DNA from: Methanobrevibacter sp.
Lineage (GTDB): Archaea > Methanobacteriota > Methanobacteria > Methanobacteriales > Methanobacteriaceae
Reading direction: 5' to 3'
Length of the DNA: 64,000 nt
NCBI GenBank assembly: GCA_017652345.1
Contig: JAGCBE010000347.1
Location: 1 to 64,000 of the forward strand
Shown here piece after piece: positions 45,317 through 53,789 of the stretch (position 1 is its first letter; every line of letters starts with the position of its first letter). The position numbers and the translations under genes were made by a program. The notes under the pieces were generated by a model. The model searched no databases. It saw only the letters and a program-made list of their open reading frames with translations, and was not told the origin of the DNA.

Positions 45317-45865
45317 TTAATTTTCAACAGGTTCATTAGTCACAATATTTCTACCACCATTTGCGGCAGTTGCAAAATCTACCACCGCTTGATACTTACT
45401 TGGATCAAAGTTATTAACAATTTCACCGACCTTCTCCATCTGTGAAGGAAGAACGTCTATAAATTGACCTATAACATATGCTGCAGACTGTTTAAAAATC
45501 ATATTATTTTTCTGTTGGTTATTAAGCATTTCTAACAAATCACCAAATTCAGATTGAGGAATTAACTCAATAACAGAACCTATAAGATTTTCTGAATCCA
45601 TTAAATTAAATAATGTTAAAACATCTTGTTTTTCTTCTTCTGTAAACTCTAAATCTGTATAGAACATTACTACATAAGTATGAAAATATGCAGTAAGCAA
45701 TCCATCATTATAAACTCCTTCATCCAAAGATTGCTGCAAAGCAATTTGAACTAAATTAAGTTTATCTTGAATAGGTAAATACTGCTTAACTTTTATATCT
45801 TTATTTTTAAATTTTAAGGTTCTAACCTTATCATTTATTTTTAATTCTAATTCATTAAAATTCAT
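45317..45865 (-). CDS. tail assembly chaperone (by position and character)
   Basis: A 182-residue acidic helical protein immediately upstream of the tape measure, the usual place of tail assembly chaperones, which coat the tape measure during tube assembly. The N-terminus (NFNELELKINDKVRTLKFKNK) has the strand-rich opening usual for this group. No second overlapping frame and no obvious slippery heptamer with a downstream extension is visible, so the common frameshifted long form appears absent. It has its own promoter and a long structured leader (45866-46058), unlike any other virion gene here. Confidence 0.65.
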   Translation of the reverse strand: MNFNELELKINDKVRTLKFKNKDIKVKQYLPIQDKLNLVQIALQQSLDEGVYNDGLLTAYFHTYVVMFYTDLEFTEEEKQDVLTLFNLMDSENLIGSVIELIPQSEFGDLLEMLNNQQKNNMIFKQSAAYVIGQFIDVLPSQMEKVGEIVNNFDPSKYQAVVDFATAANGGRNIVTNEPVEN

Positions 45866-46058
45866 TCGTTTTATCTCCTTTTTATAAACATTTAGCGATG
45901 CCTTTACTATCTGTTTATAATAAAAGCATCGCTAATTACTTTTATAAACAGACTTTTTTCTTATAGATTACATTTGTATCCTCCACATCGTATTTATAAA
46001 AGCATGTTTTTAAGAGTGATAAATACTTCGTCCATAGTATTTTTTTCTCTCACTCTTA
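45866..46058 (-). promoter_or_regulatory. structured leader with pseudoknot before the chaperone gene
   Basis: On the minus strand the transcript would begin near 46058 with a hairpin (AAGAGTGA 46057-46050 with 46019-46012, plus inner AAATACT pairing). Then follows GGAGGA before a minimal ATG-TAA (45973-45968). An H-type pseudoknot follows: CTGTTTATAA (45951-45942) with TTATAAACAG (45920-45911), interleaved with TAGCGATGC (45934-45926) and GCATCGCTA (45901-45893). A third TGTTTATAA copy (45890-45882) can compete for the same partner next to the ribosome binding site AAGGAG. The design resembles autogenously controlled translational operators. Confidence 0.65.
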
Positions 46059-46065
46059 TATAATA

Positions 46066-46094
46066 ATTATATCAAAAAATTTTTAAATTGTCAA
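46066..46094 (-). promoter_or_regulatory. strong leftward promoter inside the virion operon
   Basis: On the minus strand TTGACA (46094-46089) and TATAAT (46071-46066) are exactly 17 bp apart, with the -10 in the GATATAAT context. It starts the chaperone-tape measure segment separately from the head genes. Confidence 0.85.
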
Positions 46095-46101
46095 ATTATC
46101 A

Positions 46102-47571
46102 TTAACTTTCATGAATATTTTTAAATAAAGCTCCTGATATACTAGAACTTAATTGAATTTGTCTTAAACTATTTAATAAAACTGAAATACGTTGAATACC
46201 TAATCGATCATCATCACTAATACTCTTATTAACAAATAAATTTTGTCCCATAATATTTTTATTATTTAATCGTACAGATACTTCAGATAAATCTTTAAGT
46301 TTATTCAAACTATCAATAATTTTTTCCATTGTAACAATACGAACTTTTCCAGTTTTATTATCATTCACAATAAAAACATCTGCGGCTTGTCTACCTGCAT
46401 TAGCGCCTGTTATAGCCTTTGCTGCAAGAACAGCTTTCATCGCTTGTCTACTTTCCGCACGCAAAGAAGAACTAATATTTTCTTTTCCTATATGAGTTGC
46501 ATTAATATTAATATAATGATTAACAAAGTCAGGATGTATATCTTGTAAAAAGAATAATAAATTACTTCCAGAAACAGTATGAATCCAACTCCCTTTCTTT
46601 GACAAATTTATATTTTTTAATGAAGCTCCAATTTTTTCATCGTTCAAATCTAATATTATATCAACCTTACCTTGAGAAGATTTAACTGATAAAACGTCCT
46701 TATCAAAATTAAAACTATGAATTATTTGAGAACCACCTTCTACTTCTTCAGCAATACCAAAATTATCCGTTTGAATAGAAATATTCTCATTTTTACCACC
46801 GACTTTAATATCATTCATTGATTCTCTTATTTCATTAAGACCTAAACCATTTGCAGTTCCCATAACATAAGGCACTAAATATTCAAAAAATTCTCCTTTT
46901 TGTAAAGCTAAAGCGGGGTAAGCTGCATATGCAGTTATTGCATTATTAATTTTATTTTTTAAGTTTTTTTCCTTTTCTAAAACATTTTTAGTACCTCTAG
47001 GAATTTTATCTGCATTTACTAATCTTCCATATAAGTCATCTGCTTGCCGCCTAATTTCTTTTAATTCTTGCGCTAATTTTAAAGCAGCAGTATGAGTTCC
47101 AGATTCAGTTGAATTAACTAAGTTTTGTAAAACTTGTTGCAATTGATTTACTTTAGTTCTTACTTCTTCTGGTCTTAGTCTTTGATTTTTACTATTTTGA
47201 ACAGCATGTTTTTGTAGCTGTGAAATAGCGTTATCTTTCATTTGTTGACTCATAATAATATCTCCTGTTGAAGTTATATGACCTAAAGTATTATTAAATT
47301 GACTTTGAAGTTGATTAACAACTTCATTAAAAATAGAGGCAGTATTTATTGACGGATTATTAGAATTAATATTTGCAAAAAAATCATTTAATTTATCTTC
47401 CATTGATTTTACATCAACACCAGTTTTTATCTTTCCTTTTATATTATTTAACTCTGTAGTTTTAGCTTGTTGAAAATTAAAATTACTTTCTTTTTGTTTT
47501 CTATAAATACCATACATATTATACCCTGCAGCTGTTAAATGTATATAATCTCCTATTAAACCCAAAATCAT
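46102..47571 (-). CDS. tail-module protein with a possible PD-(D/E)XK nuclease-like core
   Basis: A 489-residue protein between tail tube and chaperone. The N-terminus is hydrophobic for about 20 residues, then helical and Gln/Asn-rich to about residue 215. The central part has GEFFEYLVPYV (about 226-236), then GKVDIILDLNDEKIGASLKN (about 301-320). The order of a glycine-glutamate helix, an Asp strand and a SxK strand resembles the PD-(D/E)XK nuclease core with Ser in place of Glu. I do not recognise the family in tail modules. It could be packaged in the tail and injected. Start at ATG 47571 behind AGGAAGG; a GTG at 47574 is adjacent. Confidence 0.6.
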   Translation of the reverse strand: MILGLIGDYIHLTAAGYNMYGIYRKQKESNFNFQQAKTTELNNIKGKIKTGVDVKSMEDKLNDFFANINSNNPSINTASIFNEVVNQLQSQFNNTLGHITSTGDIIMSQQMKDNAISQLQKHAVQNSKNQRLRPEEVRTKVNQLQQVLQNLVNSTESGTHTAALKLAQELKEIRRQADDLYGRLVNADKIPRGTKNVLEKEKNLKNKINNAITAYAAYPALALQKGEFFEYLVPYVMGTANGLGLNEIRESMNDIKVGGKNENISIQTDNFGIAEEVEGGSQIIHSFNFDKDVLSVKSSQGKVDIILDLNDEKIGASLKNINLSKKGSWIHTVSGSNLLFFLQDIHPDFVNHYININATHIGKENISSSLRAESRQAMKAVLAAKAITGANAGRQAADVFIVNDNKTGKVRIVTMEKIIDSLNKLKDLSEVSVRLNNKNIMGQNLFVNKSISDDDRLGIQRISVLLNSLRQIQLSSSISGALFKNIHES

Positions 47572-47582
47572 CACGACCTTCC

Positions 47583-47627
47583 TAAAAAAATAATGGGAAG
47601 TACGTGTGTCTTACACGTACCTCCCAT
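47583..47627 (-). terminator. terminator after the tail tube gene
   Basis: On the minus strand a long stem (ATGGGAGGTACGTGT, 47627-47613, with ACACACGTACTTCCCAT, 47609-47593; small mismatch) is followed by TATTTTTTTAGG. It follows the highly expressed tube gene directly. Confidence 0.9.
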
Positions 47628-47640
47628 ATTATTTTTAAAA

Positions 47641-48777
47641 TTAGCCTTCAGCTCTATCACTACCTGGAGCTGGGTTACCGCTTGTTCCACCAGTAGTTTC
47701 ATAACCAATACTAGCTGTTGTTCCATAACCTATATATTTAGCATCATAGATTTCTGAATCATCATGCTGTAATGCTTTGTCATGAGGCATAACTGGGTTG
47801 ATAACCTTATCAGCATTTGTTTGATCTTCAATAACTTGGATAACACAAAGAACTTCTCTAGTCTTGTCGAAATATGTGTATCCTGGAAGAGCATCCATTG
47901 TAAATGTAAATGTTGAAGGATCTCCAGTTCCTGAAAGAGAGAATGTTAAGTTAGACTGAATCTTAACATTAGGGAATGTTAAGTTAGCAGGCATATCAAC
48001 ACCATCACTCTTACGTCTGAATAATGTATCAGCTTCAACATAATAGTTACCAGCAAAGTTATCAGCAGCAATCTGAAGCTCATCAACAGATGTAGCATCC
48101 TTATCTAAGTAGTAATCAACAAATACAGCGATACTACCTGTAAGCTCTGTACCTGTTCCTGCCCAAGATGCAACGCCAGCTGTTTGAGCCTTTGTGATTT
48201 TAATAGCCTGATTTGGCTTAGATCCATCTGAAGGAACAAAAGCACCTCCACTTATATAACCAACTTGAACAGCGCCTTCACTTCCAGCTTCAACCATCTC
48301 ACCAGTTAAGTCACCAGAACCATCAGTAACAATAACGTAGATAGGAGAATCGTTTGTAGCACAAATAGATTCATCCTTACCTAAGAAATCAGCAAGATTT
48401 ATAATAGCTGTTTTATCGCCAGTCTCTCCTGTAATATCCATAGAAGCACCAGCTGTAGTTGTATGGAAATGTACTTTACTTACTGAAGCACTACCCTGGA
48501 AAAGATCAGCACCTGAAAGCATTGCCAGAGAAATAGGTGAAAGTAAAGCATCTTCAACAGTAAATGTTAAAGTTTTCTCACCTTCCCAAGAGATAAGACG
48601 AACATTACCTCTACCACCCTGTGCATAAACAGTTGTAGTAGCTTGCTCAACAGATGAAGTAGTTGCTGTATCAATATAAAGTACAGGTTGTCCAGCCTTG
48701 AACTGATACTTACCAATATTAGTAGGAGTCTTAGCTCTGAACACTATGTTGGCACACTCGCGAACACCAAATTTCAT
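47641..48777 (-). CDS. major tail tube protein
   Basis: A 378-residue protein rich in Thr, Gly, Ser and Ala with an alternating beta pattern. It opens with MKFGVRECANIVFRAKT, and contains the segment RLISWEGEKTLTFTVEDALLSP typical of phage tube proteins. Codon choice is that of the capsid gene (AAG, AAC, CTT, few TTA), as expected for a protein present in hundreds of copies. It is followed at once by a terminator and preceded by AAGGAGG. Lack of a sheath-like gene next to it supports a siphovirus tail. A small linker and acidic C-terminal tail may be surface exposed. Confidence 0.8.
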   Translation of the reverse strand: MKFGVRECANIVFRAKTPTNIGKYQFKAGQPVLYIDTATTSSVEQATTTVYAQGGRGNVRLISWEGEKTLTFTVEDALLSPISLAMLSGADLFQGSASVSKVHFHTTTAGASMDITGETGDKTAIINLADFLGKDESICATNDSPIYVIVTDGSGDLTGEMVEAGSEGAVQVGYISGGAFVPSDGSKPNQAIKITKAQTAGVASWAGTGTELTGSIAVFVDYYLDKDATSVDELQIAADNFAGNYYVEADTLFRRKSDGVDMPANLTFPNVKIQSNLTFSLSGTGDPSTFTFTMDALPGYTYFDKTREVLCVIQVIEDQTNADKVINPVMPHDKALQHDDSEIYDAKYIGYGTTASIGYETTGGTSGNPAPGSDRAEG

Positions 48778-48794
48778 TTGTTTTTCCTCCTTAA

Positions 48795-49601
48795 TTATTC
48801 TAATTCAACGCCAAGTGTAATGTCTTGCATCCAATCCTTAGCGTCTTTAACATTTTTTGCACCTGCCATTTTGGCTTGTGTAGTATAGTCAAAAACTTCT
48901 TTTAATTCGAAGCGTTTAAACTCTTCAATAAGTTGATAGACTGAATATTGAACTAATTGATTTTTATCTTTTTGTTCTCCAACTGCAAGAATGTTTATAT
49001 ATCTACCTAAAATACTAGCGACAGCAGTATTTTCTCCTCTATCTTTTCTCAATTGCGCTAAGTATTCATGTTTCTTCTTAAACTTTTCTACTAACGCGCG
49101 AGCGCGGTCTCCACTAGGATTATAGTCTTGTATTGCTCCATCTCCTAAAAAAGCTCCTAATCCAAAAATTTCATATAAATATTGAGCAAAAATATCAAAA
49201 TTATTCTTGTCAATTATATGTAATTGAGGTTTAGTACCTTCTTCAACATTTGTTTCTTGAAAAACAAAAGAAGCTGGAGTAATCATAGGTTTATAATCTG
49301 GGAATATTAATGTAAACAATTGAAAAACATTTGTAAAAATTAATTTTCCATTTTCAGTTTTTTCTCTCATTATTGACATAATTATATCAAAATTCGTTAA
49401 ACTATCTAAATCAGAATTGTCCTTAATCATTGAATTTTTATAGTCTTTCGTTAAAGCGTTCAAAGCCATAAAGAAATTTGTTTCTCCTATAAAAGCTATT
49501 TCAACAATAGAAGGTTGATAAATTACTAATTGTGCGGGCGGGAAAGGAATCTTCGCTTTAGTATCTAAATATATTTTATGTACTATATTTTCTCTTTTCA
49601 T
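48795..49601 (-). CDS. tail-module protein, unrecognised
   Basis: A 268-residue mostly helical protein between the neck/terminator genes and the tail tube. The C-terminal segment YSVYQLIEEFKRFELKEVFD with QAKMAGAKNVKDAKDW resembles the helical ends of tail assembly or Gp15-like proteins. It could be a second assembly chaperone or a neck factor. Its start lies inside the stop region of the preceding gene (four-base overlap). No enzymatic motif. Confidence 0.6.
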   Translation of the reverse strand: MKRENIVHKIYLDTKAKIPFPPAQLVIYQPSIVEIAFIGETNFFMALNALTKDYKNSMIKDNSDLDSLTNFDIIMSIMREKTENGKLIFTNVFQLFTLIFPDYKPMITPASFVFQETNVEEGTKPQLHIIDKNNFDIFAQYLYEIFGLGAFLGDGAIQDYNPSGDRARALVEKFKKKHEYLAQLRKDRGENTAVASILGRYINILAVGEQKDKNQLVQYSVYQLIEEFKRFELKEVFDYTTQAKMAGAKNVKDAKDWMQDITLGVELE

Positions 49602-50185
49602 TGACTCGCTAATGCTTCTAATTTAGCATCATCTTCTGAAAAATGAACTACTTGGTAAGATAAAGTGTATCCCGCCAAATTTTGGTCTAAAATTAACTCG
49701 TTGCATCCGAGAAAGACCGTTTCACCTACACCAGATAGTTTGCCCAAATTTAATATACCATCTATATAACCTGCAATCATTAATGGTCTAACTCTTAAGT
49801 CATTAAGATCCCACTGTTTTGTATGACAGATTATATCAAAATTAATTATACAATCTCTAAATTGATTATTTACTGAGTTTGTGGTAAAATTATCAAAATT
49901 TAACAAAATATAAGATTGAACATCTTCATGTTCGTTCAGTTCTAATCTAGGAGTAGTTCTAATATATTGTTTATCAATTAAATCAGAAACGCTAAATTTA
50001 TCAACTATATCATCATATTTTGTTATATTTTTATCTAAACAGTCTTTATTATTAATAATTAATAATCTTTTTAACCATCTACTATATTGTTTTCCATCTA
50101 TAAATAATCTATTTAATATTAATTCAGTATCTTTTTCGCAAGATAAGAATGAAGATTGTATTGGGGGTAAACTGTTTCTCTGCAT
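49598..50185 (-). CDS. probable tail terminator / neck protein
   Basis: A 195-residue protein downstream of the head-closure candidate and upstream of the tail tube, the conserved site of the tail terminator. The second half contains IINFDIICHTKQWDL and a strand-rich end GYTLSYQVVHF, in keeping with the small alpha/beta tail terminator fold with a late beta hairpin. The assignment relies on order plus character, not on a recognised motif. Confidence 0.55.
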   Translation of the reverse strand: MQRNSLPPIQSSFLSCEKDTELILNRLFIDGKQYSRWLKRLLIINNKDCLDKNITKYDDIVDKFSVSDLIDKQYIRTTPRLELNEHEDVQSYILLNFDNFTTNSVNNQFRDCIINFDIICHTKQWDLNDLRVRPLMIAGYIDGILNLGKLSGVGETVFLGCNELILDQNLAGYTLSYQVVHFSEDDAKLEALASQ

Positions 50186-50206
50186 TTTATCTCACTCCTT
50201 TTATCT

Positions 50207-51208
50207 CTATAAAGATTCAACAACTACATGCTGTATCTTTTCACTATTATAATAAACATCAAACTCACCAACTTTACTATTCATTAATTGTAAATAAATG
50301 GTAGTTTGATTATCTTTTACAATAGCATCATCAATATTTATTTTTAATCCACTAGAAATATTTTCAATACTCCATTCAGCGCCTTCAATATATGTCGTAG
50401 ATACTTTTAATGAATCATAAGGCTTAACAACAAAATCATGTTGTTCTTCATGCTCTTCTTCTTTTTTCTTTTGTTCTTCTTCTGAGATTTCTTGATATTG
50501 ATTTTCAAAATATTCTTTAAGATGAACAATAAGAATATCGTCAGTGGAATTTGGCGCGACTGCTTGAACCTCCCACGACTCAAGCTCACCTAAAATATTA
50601 GGTAATTTAACTATTTTAAATCTTTTAAAATAATTAAAGGTTTCTTCATTACGCTCCAAGAAAATTTCTCTAGTATAATTTAATTTGTTCCATTCCTCAC
50701 GATGCTTACGATTCCATTCTAAAATTTCTTCGTTTTCACCAATAGATGCAAAATAATAAGGCTTTTCATCTATTTCAAGAGGAAATGGATAACATTTACG
50801 AACATCTGCTCTAAAATAAGCATATTCTTCTATATATTGTAAAGTTACAAGCCAGCGGGTTGCAGTTTCTTTCCAAATAAAAGTGCTTCCGCATTTAATA
50901 GGAACTTCTATTTCTTCTTCAACGACTCTACCAAGTTTAGGGATATTAATACAAACATCCCTAAATGGTACAGAAAGCATCATTTTATCTGTTTCAAAAG
51001 TTCTTTTATCTGGATTCATTAAGCAACGAAACTCAAGCTGACGTAACTCATTATCTTCGTCAGGATTATCTATAACCATTGTACCAGCTTGATAGGAATA
51101 TAATAAAGCTTTTTTCAAACTTTTTAATTTATCATCTATCATTCGACTTTGCTGAAAAGTACCACCATTATAGTTTAATCTAAGACGCATATTATTTAAT
51201 GCATCCAT
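50207..51208 (-). CDS. probable head-closure (stopper) protein with C-terminal Ig-like domain
   Basis: A 333-residue protein. The N-terminal two thirds are beta-rich (EFRCLMNPDKR, WLVTLQYIEEYAYFRADVR), compatible with a head completion or stopper protein. An acidic Glu/Lys linker (EEEQKKKEEEHEEQ) leads to a C-terminal all-beta segment ending in FDVYYNSEKIQHVVVESL that looks like a bacterial Ig-like domain. Such appended domains are often displayed on virions. It overlaps the upstream gene by 17 bases. Confidence 0.55.
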   Translation of the reverse strand: MDALNNMRLRLNYNGGTFQQSRMIDDKLKSLKKALLYSYQAGTMVIDNPDEDNELRQLEFRCLMNPDKRTFETDKMMLSVPFRDVCINIPKLGRVVEEEIEVPIKCGSTFIWKETATRWLVTLQYIEEYAYFRADVRKCYPFPLEIDEKPYYFASIGENEEILEWNRKHREEWNKLNYTREIFLERNEETFNYFKRFKIVKLPNILGELESWEVQAVAPNSTDDILIVHLKEYFENQYQEISEEEQKKKEEEHEEQHDFVVKPYDSLKVSTTYIEGAEWSIENISSGLKINIDDAIVKDNQTTIYLQLMNSKVGEFDVYYNSEKIQHVVVESL

Positions 51209-51506
51209 AATCTAATTTACCTAATAGTGACAAACATTCAAAAATAGTTCTTCTAAATAAAGACATATCTTCAATATTTGTCAAACTATATAGCCCTTCT
51301 AATTTACAAATAATAGGAAATAAAGAAGGTTGCAAGTCGACTAACAACCTATTCATTCCAACTAATTCTTCAAGAATAGTTTCCAATGGTTTAGTCCAGT
51401 CTTGACCCTCCTCCCGCATAGGAAGAAGTTTATAAACAAGATTTATATTTCTTTTTAGACTAGCAGTAAAAACCTCTGGAGATACTTCTAAATCATATTT
51501 ATTCAT
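51192..51506 (-). CDS. small neck-region protein
   Basis: A 104-residue helical protein whose start overlaps the preceding gene's stop by one base and whose end overlaps the next gene. Leu-rich amphipathic helices, no motif. Conserved overlap in a neck gene cluster suggests a small connector or assembly factor. Confidence 0.6.
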   Translation of the reverse strand: MNKYDLEVSPEVFTASLKRNINLVYKLLPMREEGQDWTKPLETILEELVGMNRLLVDLQPSLFPIICKLEGLYSLTNIEDMSLFRRTIFECLSLLGKLDYGCIK

Positions 51507-52015
51507 TAATTACCCCCTTCATCTAAAAAAGAGTAATCAGGTTCTTCCATTAAAGTATACATTGTAGAGTGATAAATACCATTTTCATCTTTTTTTCTAC
51601 GTTTATAAAGTCTTTGTAAATGAAAACCTTTTCTTTCATATTCTTTTTGAAGAGATTGTAATTTAGCCATATGATTTGCTTGTGAAGTTAATTTAAAATC
51701 GCTTCCACTATATTTCATACGAATATTTTCTATACTCGCTAACTGTTGTCCTATCCATTCTTGAACCATATAGGTTGCAAGAATTTTTACTTCTTCTTCA
51801 GTTAAGTCATTGATAAAATAAAAATCTTCTTCATCATCATTTTCATCTTCTGGAACCTCAACGTCTAAACTTTGACGAGGAAATTCAAACCATGGAATTG
51901 CGGAATCAAGTAATTCAGATAGCATCTTCATAGTATCTTCTTTAGTTAATTCCATAAACATATCATCTGTAATTTGTCTGAGGAACGCATTATATACTTT
52001 TGAACTCGGTGTCAT
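51506..52015 (-). CDS. head-tail connector (adaptor) protein
   Basis: A 169-residue protein with a helical N-terminus, an acidic linker (EDENDDEED) and the segment LTEEEVKILATYMVQEWIGQ, then YSGSDFKLTSQANHMAKLQS, a pattern I associate with phage head-tail adaptors that attach below the portal. The basic C-terminus (YKRRKK) may touch DNA. It lies two genes after the capsid gene. AGGAGG ribosome binding site. Confidence 0.6.
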   Translation of the reverse strand: MTPSSKVYNAFLRQITDDMFMELTKEDTMKMLSELLDSAIPWFEFPRQSLDVEVPEDENDDEEDFYFINDLTEEEVKILATYMVQEWIGQQLASIENIRMKYSGSDFKLTSQANHMAKLQSLQKEYERKGFHLQRLYKRRKKDENGIYHSTMYTLMEEPDYSFLDEGGN

Positions 52016-52036
52016 TTTTCATTCCTCCTTAAACAA

Positions 52037-52588
52037 TTATTTTGTAGAACTAGGTTTTACCACTTTTCTAACTGGTTTATCTTCTACCTTTGGCTTTGCT
52101 GCTTTTCTAACAGGTCTTTGAGTTTCAACATGTTTTTCTTCTTTTGTTATATCAATAGCACTAGATACATTAAAACTTAATTTTCTAAGAATTAAATCTC
52201 TTTTAGCTACATCATTAAGAGGTAGCTTTACTGAAAGATCTTTAATTAATTCTAACACTCCCTGAGGAGCAAAATTTAAACAATCTTCAAATTCATCAAG
52301 AGAGCCATTCTTTAATAAATTAATAATTTGTTCTTCTGTGTAAAAATACTCTGGCTCAACTCCGCCAAGTAATTCATTAACAGCTTCTTCATCATGTATA
52401 ATTAAATAATTATTAATTATATATTCTCCACCAGGAACCTGAGCAAGCTTAAACAGCTCATCATAAGGAATATTTTTTATTTCATTAGGCTGAAACTCTC
52501 TATGTAAATTATTTAAATCTGGAATTGTATATCCAGTAGAACCAAGATCTCTGTTTTGAACAGAAATTATTTTATTACCATCTATCAT
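52037..52588 (-). CDS. head-neck protein of unknown role
   Basis: A 183-residue protein with the phrase STGYTIPDLN, an EFQPNEIKNI segment, repeated EEA helices, then a region (GSLDEFEDCLNFAPQGVLELIKDLS) recurrent in Firmicutes phages next to the capsid gene. The C-terminus is a lysine/proline-rich basic tail with two copies of RPVRK/KPVRK-like sequence, which could bind DNA or the capsid. Biochemical role unknown. Confidence 0.7.
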   Translation of the reverse strand: MIDGNKIISVQNRDLGSTGYTIPDLNNLHREFQPNEIKNIPYDELFKLAQVPGGEYIINNYLIIHDEEAVNELLGGVEPEYFYTEEQIINLLKNGSLDEFEDCLNFAPQGVLELIKDLSVKLPLNDVAKRDLILRKLSFNVSSAIDITKEEKHVETQRPVRKAAKPKVEDKPVRKVVKPSSTK

Positions 52589-52619
52589 TATTATTTTCTC
52601 CTTTTATCTCTTATATATA

Positions 52620-52650
52620 GGTTTAGAGAGGGACTAGCCCTCTCTTAACC
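52620..52650 (-). terminator. hairpin after the major capsid gene
   Basis: A 13-position stem (GGTTAAGAGAGGG with CCCTCTCTAAACC on the minus strand, one mismatch, loop of five) lies 13 bases after the capsid stop. No T-tract follows, so it more likely protects the capsid mRNA 3' end than terminates. Confidence 0.6.
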
Positions 52651-52662
52651 TTAATTATTTAA

Positions 52663-53769
52663 TTACTCGCTATATTCTGGTGAAAGTCCAGGAGCTGCGT
52701 TCTTAACAAGTGTTCCTTGTCCTTCTGGAGCAAGACTTGTATTCTGATATGCACAGATACCAGCATTAAGACCAACAACGCCAATACCAAACTTCTTATA
52801 AGTCTGGATTTCTTTTGACCAGTCCTCGTTTTCCTTTTCTCTAACTAAAGCATCACCTTCAAAGGCAACCTTAACAGGCTTATCAGCACCAGTAGGGATG
52901 ATATATGCCCATGAAGGATCAAGTACCTTAACAGTATTAGGATCTGCATCATAACCAGGTTCTTCAAATGAATTAGGAAGAATAACTACATTATGTCCCT
53001 TATAGTTAGCTAAGTAACCTGTGTTCCACATTGTATTCTTCTGCTCATTTGATATCCAACCTTCGTCAGGAACCATTGTTGCAGCAAATTCAAATGTACA
53101 ATAAATAGTAGCTCTTCCATAAGCATCTGCAACTTGAAGTAGCTGATCCATCTTAGACTGTACAAATGTATTGTCTGACTTCTTATTTGTATTAGGAAGT
53201 CCATTTACAATAGCTTTAAGAGCTTTTGCAATCTCACGATATACACACTCATTAAGACCATCTTGGATAACTTCTACTACGTCAGCCATATCGATACGAC
53301 CATCAAGGTATTCTTCGATACCGATCTGAGCAGCACCGCCCCATGCCTCTGTAGGAACTTCTAAAGTATATCCATCAAGCTTAAATACTTCATAAACACC
53401 AGCTAATCCAACCTTTGTTACGAACTTCTTAGCTCTATTCTTAGAAGCCTGTGAAGTCTTAATTGCAAATACTGGTTTATCTCCTTGAGCAAATGTACGA
53501 ACATCAGCAAACTGACCATACTGCTCAATAACTCTCTGAGGAACAACCTCATCAATTACAGTCTGAATAAGTTCAAATAAAATGTTCTGATTTTGCTTGT
53601 ATAAATTATATGTACCAGCAAGTTCTCTTAACTGTGCACGAAGTGTATCATCAAGTTCTGTATAAGAATATTTTTTATCACCAAAGCTATAAGCTACAGC
53701 AGCAGAAGGATTAGCCTTTGCAACTGTAACAGCTAAAGTAATTAACTGTGATTTTTCTAATAATGCCAT
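52663..53769 (-). CDS. major capsid protein (HK97 fold)
   Basis: A 368-residue protein downstream of the protease-scaffold. It has an N-terminal helical arm, an extended loop region (TQASKNRAKKFVTKVGL area), the P-domain helix GIEEYLDGRIDMADVVEVIQ with spine-like helix, and the A-domain sequence YCTFEFAATMVPDEGW with a late strand GVVGLNAGICAY. This is a typical HK97-fold pattern. Codon use is strongly biased (AAG, CTT, TAC, few AT-rich choices), as expected for the most abundant virion protein. Start behind AAGGAGG. Confidence 0.85.
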   Translation of the reverse strand: MALLEKSQLITLAVTVAKANPSAAVAYSFGDKKYSYTELDDTLRAQLRELAGTYNLYKQNQNILFELIQTVIDEVVPQRVIEQYGQFADVRTFAQGDKPVFAIKTSQASKNRAKKFVTKVGLAGVYEVFKLDGYTLEVPTEAWGGAAQIGIEEYLDGRIDMADVVEVIQDGLNECVYREIAKALKAIVNGLPNTNKKSDNTFVQSKMDQLLQVADAYGRATIYCTFEFAATMVPDEGWISNEQKNTMWNTGYLANYKGHNVVILPNSFEEPGYDADPNTVKVLDPSWAYIIPTGADKPVKVAFEGDALVREKENEDWSKEIQTYKKFGIGVVGLNAGICAYQNTSLAPEGQGTLVKNAAPGLSPEYSE

Positions 53770-53789
53770 TACTTTAATCCTCCTTTATA

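Noticed and set aside
45202..45330. Programmed frameshift joining the tail chaperone to a second frame.
   Set aside because: No long alternative frame runs past the chaperone stop, no obvious slippery heptamer is seen near its end, and a perfect terminator hairpin lies directly downstream.
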